A stretch of DNA of 46,373 bases from Curtobacterium sp. 'Ferrero' (GTDB taxonomy: Bacteria; Actinomycetota; Actinomycetes; Actinomycetales; Microbacteriaceae). How positions within the stretch are numbered: the first letter of the stretch is position 1; each line of letters opens with the position of its first letter. Below, in pieces: positions 37,795 through 46,373 of this stretch. The DNA is taken from the NCBI RefSeq assembly GCF_002412165.1, contig NZ_NXIA01000005.1:135468-181840 (forward strand), given 5' to 3'. The notes under the pieces were generated by a model. It searched no databases and was not told the DNA's origin. It saw only the letters and a program-made list of their open reading frames with translations. A program made the translations under genes and the position numbers.

Positions 37795-37814
37795 CGCGGG
37801 TCGCGACGCGACAC

Positions 37815-37858
37815 CGGACGGGAGGCACGGGGCGGGCCCGCACCGCGCCTCCCGTCCG
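37815..37858. repeat. Dispersed palindrome copy C, 16-bp arms with one mismatch
   Basis: CGGACGGGAGGCACGG (37815-37830) pairs with CCGCGCCTCCCGTCCG (37843-37858) except for one A/C mismatch, around a 12-base loop. It follows the VOC gene stop by 20 bases on the plus strand and may end that transcript. Confidence 0.82.
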
Positions 37859-37876
37859 CCCTGTGGTCGCGGACGC

Positions 37877-37932
37877 GACCCACAACGGCGAAGGGCCCCG
37901 CATCCTGGTGGATGCGGGGCCCTTCGTGGGTC
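37877..37932 (-). terminator. rpoC terminator, two-tier hairpin
   Basis: A perfect 17-bp inner stem (CGAAGGGCCCCGCATCC at 37889-37905 with 37910-37926) and a 7-bp outer stem (GACCCAC at 37877-37883 with GTGGGTC at 37926-37932) make one of the longest inverted repeats in the window. It lies 10 bases after the rpoC stop. Being a near-perfect palindrome between convergent genes it could work on both strands. Confidence 0.92.
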
Positions 37933-37941
37933 ACGTCAGAC

Positions 37942-41823
<3,882 letters not shown>

Positions 41824-41865
41824 TGTTCTTCTCTCTAGCTGGATTCGTTACGAGTACGGGCGGGA

Positions 41866-44800
41866 TCAGATGTCGTCGACGGACGACGACTCGAACCGCG
41901 AGGAGATGTTGATGCCGAGCTCTTCGGCGGCACGGAAGACCTCGTCGTCCGTGTCGCGGAGGCTGACCGCCTGGCCGTCGGCCGAGAGGACCTCGACGTT
42001 CAGGCAGAGCGACTGCATCTCCTTCATGAGGACCTTGAACGACTCCGGGATGCCGGGCTCCTGGATGTTCTCGCCCTTGACGATCGCCTCGTAGACCTTC
42101 ACGCGGCCGAGGATGTCGTCGGACTTGATCGTCAGGAGCTCCTGGAGGGCGTAGGCGGCGCCGTACGCCTCGAGTGCCCACACCTCCATCTCGCCGAAGC
42201 GCTGTCCACCGAACTGCGCCTTCCCACCCAGCGGCTGCTGCGTGATCATCGAGTACGGACCGGTCGAACGCGCGTGGATCTTGTCGTCGACCAGGTGGTG
42301 CAGCTTGAGGATGTACATGTAGCCGACCGACACGGGCTCCGGGAACGGCTCGCCGGAGCGGCCGTCGAAGAGCTGCGCCTTGCCGGACGAACCGATCAGG
42401 CGCTCGCCGTCGCGGTTCGGGAGGGTGTTGTCGAGGAGACCCTCGATCTCACGCTCGTACGCACCGTCGAACACCGGGGTCGCGACCTTGGTGCCGGGCT
42501 CCGCGTGGCGTGCGGCCTCGGGCAGCGCCGACGCCCACTCCTGGATGCCCTCGACGTTCCAGCCCTGCTTCGCGAGCCACCCGAGGTGGATCTCGAGGAC
42601 CTGGCCGAAGTTCATGCGGCCGGGGACGCCGAGCGGGTTGAGCACGATGTCGACCGGGGTGCCGTCCGCGAGGAACGGCATGTCCTCGACCGGCAGGATC
42701 GTCGAGATGACGCCCTTGTTGCCGTGACGACCGGCGAGCTTGTCACCCGCGGTGATCTTGCGCTTCTGGGCGATGTAGACGACCACGCGCTGGTTGACGC
42801 CCGAGCCGAGCTCGTCGTCGCCGTCCTGCGCGTCGAACACCTTGACGCCGATGATCGTGCCCTCTTCACCGTGCGGCACCTTCAGCGAGGTGTCGCGCAC
42901 CTCGCGCGACTTCTCGTTGAAGATCGCGCGGAGCAGGCGCTCCTCGGCGGAGAGCTCGGTCTCGCCCTTCGGCGTGACCTTGCCGACCAGGATGTCGCCG
43001 GGGCGGACCTCGGCACCGATGCGGATGATGCCGCGCTCGTCGAGGTCGGCCAGGAGGTCCGGGCTGACGTTCGGGAGGTCGCGGGTGATCTCCTCCTTGC
43101 CGAGCTTCGTGTCGCGGGCGTCGACCTCGTACTCCTCGATGTGGATCGAGGAGAGCGTGTCGTCCTTCACGAGGTTCTGCGACAGGATCATCGCGTCCTC
43201 GTAGTTGTAGCCCTCCCACGGCATGAACGCGACGAGGAGGTTCTTGCCGAGCGCGAGCTCGCCGTTCTCCGTCGCGGGGCCGTCGGCGATGACCTCGCCC
43301 TGCTCCACGCGCTCGCCGGCGGAGACGATGACGCGGTGGTTGTAGCTCGTGCCCTGGTTCGAGCGGTCGAACTTGCGCAGGTAGTAGGTCTGCGTGCCGC
43401 CCTCGTCGAGCTGCAGGGTCACGGCGTCGGCCGAGACCTCGGAGACCACACCGGCCTTGTCGGCGGTGACGACGTCACCGGCGTCGATGGCGGTGTAGCC
43501 CTCCATGCCGGTGCCGACGAGCGGCGACTCGGAACGGAGGAGCGGCACGGCCTGGCGCTGCATGTTCGCACCCATGAGGGCGCGGTTCGCGTCGTCGTGC
43601 TCGAGGAACGGGATGAGCGACGTCGCGACCGACACCATCTGGCGCGGGGAGACGTCCATGTAGTCGACCTCGTCCTTGCCGACGAGCTCGACCTCGCCGC
43701 CCTTCTTCCGGACGAGCACCTTGTCGTCCTGGAAGTGGAAGGAGTCGGTCAGCGGCGCGTTGGCCTGGGCGACGACGAAGTCGTCTTCCTCGGACGCGGT
43801 CAGGTAGTCGATCTGCGTCGTGACCTGGCCGTCGACGACGCGACGGTACGGGGTCTCGATGAAGCCGAACGAGTTGATCCGACCGAACGACGCGAGCGAG
43901 CCGATCAGACCGATGTTCGGGCCTTCCGGGGTCTCGATCGGGCACATGCGGCCGTAGTGCGACGGGTGGACGTCGCGGACCTCGACGCCGGCACGCTCAC
44001 GGGACAGACCACCCGGGCCGAGGGCCGAGAGGCGACGCTTGTGCGTCAGGCCCGCGAGCGGGTTGTTCTGGTCCATGAACTGCGACAGCTGCGACGTGCC
44101 GAAGAACTCCTTGATCGCGGCGACGACGGGGCGCACGTTGATCAGGGTCTGCGGCGTGATCGCCTCGATGTCCTGCGTGGTCATGCGCTCGCGGACGACG
44201 CGCTCCATGCGGGACAGACCGGTGCGGACCTGGTTCTGGATGAGCTCGCCGACGGCGCGGATGCGACGGTTGCCGAAGTGGTCGATGTCGTCCACGTCGA
44301 GGCGGAGCTGGACGGGCTCGCCGTCGCGGACACCGTCGATCGTGGTGCGCTCGGCGTGCAGCGAGACGAGGTACTTGATCGTCGCGACGATGTCCTTGAC
44401 GGTCAGCACCGAGTCGCTGAGCGGCGCGTCGATGCCGAGCTTGCGGTTGAGCTTGTAGCGGCCCACCTTCGCCAGGTCGTAGCGCTTCGGGTTGAAGTAG
44501 AAGTTGTCGAGGAGCGCACGCGCCGCCTCGGCCGCCACCTGCTCGCCCGGACGGAGCTTGCGGTAGATGTCCTTGAGCGCCTCCTCCTTGGTGAGGATGG
44601 CGTCCTTCTCGAGGGTCGACTCGATCGAGGCGAAGCCCTGGAACTCGTCGAGGATCTCCTCGCTCGTCAGGCCGAGGGCCTTGAGGAAGACCGTGACGGA
44701 CTGCTTGCGCTTGCGGTCGATGCGCACGCCCACCTGGTCGCGCTTGTCGATCTCGAACTCGAGCCAGGCACCGCGCGACGGGATGACGCGGGCGGAGTAG

Positions 44801-45354
44801 ATGTCCTTGTCGGAGGTCTTCTCCTGCGCGCGCTCGAAGTACACGCCCGGGGAGCGGACGAGCTGCGAGACGACGACGCGCTCGGTGCCGTTGATGATGA
44901 ACGTGCCGCGCTCGGTCATGAGCGGGAAGTCGCCCATGAACACGGTCTGCGTCTTGATCTCACCGGTCATGTGGTTCATGAACTCGGCGTTGACGTAGAG
45001 CGGGGCGGCGTAGGTCTTGCCGCGCTCCTTGCACTCGTCGATCGAGTACTTCGGGTCCTCGAGCTCGGGCGACGTGAAGCCGAGCTGCATGGTCTCGCCG
45101 AGGTCCTCGATCGGGGAGATCTCCTCGAAGATCTCCTCGAGCCCGGAGTGCAGCGCGAGGTCGGTGCGACCCTGCTCCTGCCCCTCTGCGAGTCGGGCCT
45201 TCCACACGTCGTTGCCGACGAGCCAGTCGAAGCTCTCCGTCTGGAGGGCGAGCAGATCAGGAACCGTGAGGGTGTCCGTGATCTTGGCGAACGAGAGTCG
45301 CGAGTGGTTGCGACCGTTCTTGGGGTTGGTGGATGCGTTGGGCGCAGCAGCCAA
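41866..45354 (-). CDS. rpoB: RNA polymerase beta subunit
   Basis: RpoB forms the other half of the RNA polymerase active centre and carries the rifampicin pocket. The 1162-residue product has the rifampicin cluster [20 protein letters not shown] (419-438) continuing to LSAL, with the E. coli-equivalent positions Asp428, His438 and Ser443 unchanged, so no classic resistance mutation is seen. Other marks are [31 protein letters not shown] and the C-terminal [20 protein letters not shown]. The start is TTG at 45352-45354, seven bases after GGAGGT. First gene of the rpoBC operon. Confidence 0.99.
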   Translation of the reverse strand: MAAAPNASTNPKNGRNHSRLSFAKITDTLTVPDLLALQTESFDWLVGNDVWKARLAEGQEQGRTDLALHSGLEEIFEEISPIEDLGETMQLGFTSPELEDPKYSIDECKERGKTYAAPLYVNAEFMNHMTGEIKTQTVFMGDFPLMTERGTFIINGTERVVVSQLVRSPGVYFERAQEKTSDKDIYSARVIPSRGAWLEFEIDKRDQVGVRIDRKRKQSVTVFLKALGLTSEEILDEFQGFASIESTLEKDAILTKEEALKDIYRKLRPGEQVAAEAARALLDNFYFNPKRYDLAKVGRYKLNRKLGIDAPLSDSVLTVKDIVATIKYLVSLHAERTTIDGVRDGEPVQLRLDVDDIDHFGNRRIRAVGELIQNQVRTGLSRMERVVRERMTTQDIEAITPQTLINVRPVVAAIKEFFGTSQLSQFMDQNNPLAGLTHKRRLSALGPGGLSRERAGVEVRDVHPSHYGRMCPIETPEGPNIGLIGSLASFGRINSFGFIETPYRRVVDGQVTTQIDYLTASEEDDFVVAQANAPLTDSFHFQDDKVLVRKKGGEVELVGKDEVDYMDVSPRQMVSVATSLIPFLEHDDANRALMGANMQRQAVPLLRSESPLVGTGMEGYTAIDAGDVVTADKAGVVSEVSADAVTLQLDEGGTQTYYLRKFDRSNQGTSYNHRVIVSAGERVEQGEVIADGPATENGELALGKNLLVAFMPWEGYNYEDAMILSQNLVKDDTLSSIHIEEYEVDARDTKLGKEEITRDLPNVSPDLLADLDERGIIRIGAEVRPGDILVGKVTPKGETELSAEERLLRAIFNEKSREVRDTSLKVPHGEEGTIIGVKVFDAQDGDDELGSGVNQRVVVYIAQKRKITAGDKLAGRHGNKGVISTILPVEDMPFLADGTPVDIVLNPLGVPGRMNFGQVLEIHLGWLAKQGWNVEGIQEWASALPEAARHAEPGTKVATPVFDGAYEREIEGLLDNTLPNRDGERLIGSSGKAQLFDGRSGEPFPEPVSVGYMYILKLHHLVDDKIHARSTGPYSMITQQPLGGKAQFGGQRFGEMEVWALEAYGAAYALQELLTIKSDDILGRVKVYEAIVKGENIQEPGIPESFKVLMKEMQSLCLNVEVLSADGQAVSLRDTDDEVFRAAEELGINISSRFESSSVDDI

Positions 45355-45608
45355 GGGTGTGACCTCCGGTAGGCCCCGTCGGGCCGGTACTGACGAGCAG
45401 CACGTAGGTGGGTGGGTTGACGCTTCCGCGCGACCTGCTGATCAACACACGGGGAACGGTGCACATCCGGGGGATGCGACCTGTGCGATGATCGGAGTGA
45501 GCGGGGCCCGCCGCCATATACGGACCCGGCGTCACCAGGCGGGTTCAGGACGAACCAGACGGTCGACCGCAATATGACGACACGACGAGCCAGGGAGCGC
45601 GAACTGTC

Positions 45609-45638
45609 ATCATAGGTCGGTCTGTCCCCCGGTGTCCA
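45609..45638 (-). promoter_or_regulatory. rpoBC promoter
   Basis: On the minus strand TGGACA (45633-45638) and TATGAT (45609-45614) are 18 bases apart, each matching consensus at five of six positions. The predicted transcript has a leader of about 250 bases, containing a hairpin GGCCC-cgtc-GGGCC (45372-45385) immediately before the ribosome-binding site, which could influence rpoB translation. The 397-base region 45355-45751 has no gene. Other AT-rich patches (around 45665-45675 and 45515-45520) lack a good -35. Confidence 0.75.
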
Positions 45639-45751
45639 GTCCTGGCTTGACCTCGTTCAGCGCTGGCGTGTATAAGCCCGTGGAACGACCGGGCATTCCC
45701 ACCACGGACCGCGTGCGATCGCCGCGGTCGCTCCGGCGAGCGGCGACCTCG

Positions 45752-46276
45752 TCAGGCCGTGAGCGCCCGCCGCACGGACTCGGCGCGCGCGGTCCGGACG
45801 AACGTGACGCGCCCGCGGTCGTCGGTGAGCTCGACGCCGGTGCCGGGCGTCAGCAGCAGGGCCCGCACACCGCGCCGCACCCGGAGCCCGAGGCCGCCGT
45901 ACGTCGACGCGTCCGCCTCGACCACGCGGACGGCGACGATGCGGCGTCGGGCGATCCGGCGGGGCGGCAGCGGGCGGAAGTGCAGCGTCACGTGGGTCGC
46001 GGACACGCTCAGGCCCGCGCGGGCGACGACGAGCAGCAGACCGCCGACGAGTGCGACGAGCCCCGGGACCAGGAGCGCGACCTCGGGAGCGTCGCCCGGC
46101 CAGCCGAGGACGGCGGCGGTCAGGACCGCTCCCCCGGCGGCGAGGACGGCGCCGACGACACGCATCCAGGTCGGGGCCACGTCGTCGCCCCGGGCGGGAC
46201 GGGAGGCACGGATCACCTCGGCAGGTCGGGTCACCGGGGCGAGTCGGAGGGTGGGGGCGCTCATCGTGTCGGTCAT
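45752..46276 (-). CDS. Small membrane protein with PH-like C-terminal domain
   Basis: I do not recognise a named family with certainty. The 174-residue product has a cytoplasmic N-terminus of about 35 residues, two membrane helices (WMRVVGAVLAAGGAVLTAAV, then VALLVPGLVALVGGLLLVVA) and a C-terminal beta-rich domain (GLGLRVRRGVRALLLTPGTG, VELTDDRGRVTFVRTARAES) that resembles the PH-like domain of DUF3093-type actinobacterial proteins. The ATG at 46274-46276 has AGGAG six bases ahead, giving 19 fewer residues than the longest open frame. It has its own promoter and sits directly upstream of rpoB. Confidence 0.8.
   Translation of the reverse strand: MTDTMSAPTLRLAPVTRPAEVIRASRPARGDDVAPTWMRVVGAVLAAGGAVLTAAVLGWPGDAPEVALLVPGLVALVGGLLLVVARAGLSVSATHVTLHFRPLPPRRIARRRIVAVRVVEADASTYGGLGLRVRRGVRALLLTPGTGVELTDDRGRVTFVRTARAESVRRALTA
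46197..46214. repeat. Half-copy of the dispersed palindrome inside a coding region
   Basis: GGACGGGAGGCACGGATC is identical over 18 bases to one arm of copy A (11822-11839). No complementary arm follows. It lies within the N-terminal cytoplasmic part of the small membrane protein gene, where it encodes IRASRP in frame. Confidence 0.8.
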
Positions 46277-46317
46277 GTCGGGCTCCTGCAGCGGGCGGGT
46301 CGCGTGTTCTTTGCAGT

Positions 46318-46346
46318 ATTTTACATAGCACACGCAATGTACTCAA
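46318..46346 (-). promoter_or_regulatory. Promoter of the small membrane protein gene
   Basis: TTGAGT (46341-46346) and TAAAAT (46318-46323) on the minus strand are 17 bases apart, in an AT-rich island unusual for this DNA. The predicted transcript starts about 35 bases before the ATG. TTGC and GCAA flank the -10 region (46311-46314 and 46333-46337), a possible operator, though short. Confidence 0.75.
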
Positions 46347-46373
46347 GGCCGGCGCGCGGGCACGCCGGACGGC

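Noticed and set aside
36339..37934. Extending the GNAT gene upstream to 37934
   Set aside because: The extension would overlap the VOC gene and has no ribosome-binding site; the start at 37361 gives a clean two-domain protein.

Overview
The window is high-GC DNA whose proteins look like a Gram-positive actinobacterium. The best guess is the family Microbacteriaceae, perhaps close to Curtobacterium. The reasons are the very high GC, actinobacterial forms of RpoB/RpoC and the ribosomal proteins, frequent GTG and TTG starts, promoters with TAGGCT/TATGAT-like -10 boxes, and a LAxTG-type sortase signal. This assignment is inferred from sequence character, not from a database search. Almost everything lies on the minus strand, so transcription runs from high to low coordinates; the only convincing plus-strand gene is a small VOC protein at 37429-37794.

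In the direction of transcription the layout is as follows. (1) 46276-45752: a small membrane protein with its own promoter. (2) 45638-37877: the rpoB-rpoC operon, with a recognisable promoter, a leader of about 250 nt and a strong hairpin terminator. (3) 37794-36279: the VOC gene and a divergent two-domain GNAT acetyltransferase. (4) 36109-23397: a complete type IV pilus locus in the order pilB, pilT, pilC, pilA, three minor-pilin-like genes, pilD, pilM, pilN, pilO. (5) 23222-20733: three membrane proteins of unknown function, one with a long histidine-rich tail. (6) 20478-15851: the str operon rpsL-rpsG-fusA-tuf, with its promoter and terminator. (7) 15504-9917: three accessory genes, namely a sortase-anchored CshA-type fibril protein, a type IB DNA topoisomerase and a DarT-like ADP-ribosyltransferase. 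(8) 9392-1: the merged S10/spc ribosomal protein cluster from rpsJ to rplO, which runs off the window and lacks rpsN at its usual place between rplE and rpsH.

In many bacteria rpoBC, rpsL-rpsG-fusA-tuf and the S10 cluster lie close together. Here they are separated by about 17 kb (pilus block plus membrane proteins) and about 6 kb (fibril, topoisomerase, DarT-like). The pilus locus has the core parts known from Gram-positive type IV pili: two motor ATPases, platform protein, prepilin peptidase, major pilin, minor pilins and the PilM/N/O alignment complex. No secretin gene is present, as expected for a single-membrane cell. With the wall-anchored fibril it suggests a surface-adhesion or motility role, but that is inference.

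Several intergenic regions carry a related palindrome (arms close to CGGACGGGAGGCRCGG and its complement). Perfect hairpins sit at most operon ends. No tRNA, rRNA, CRISPR array, insertion sequence or integrase was seen.
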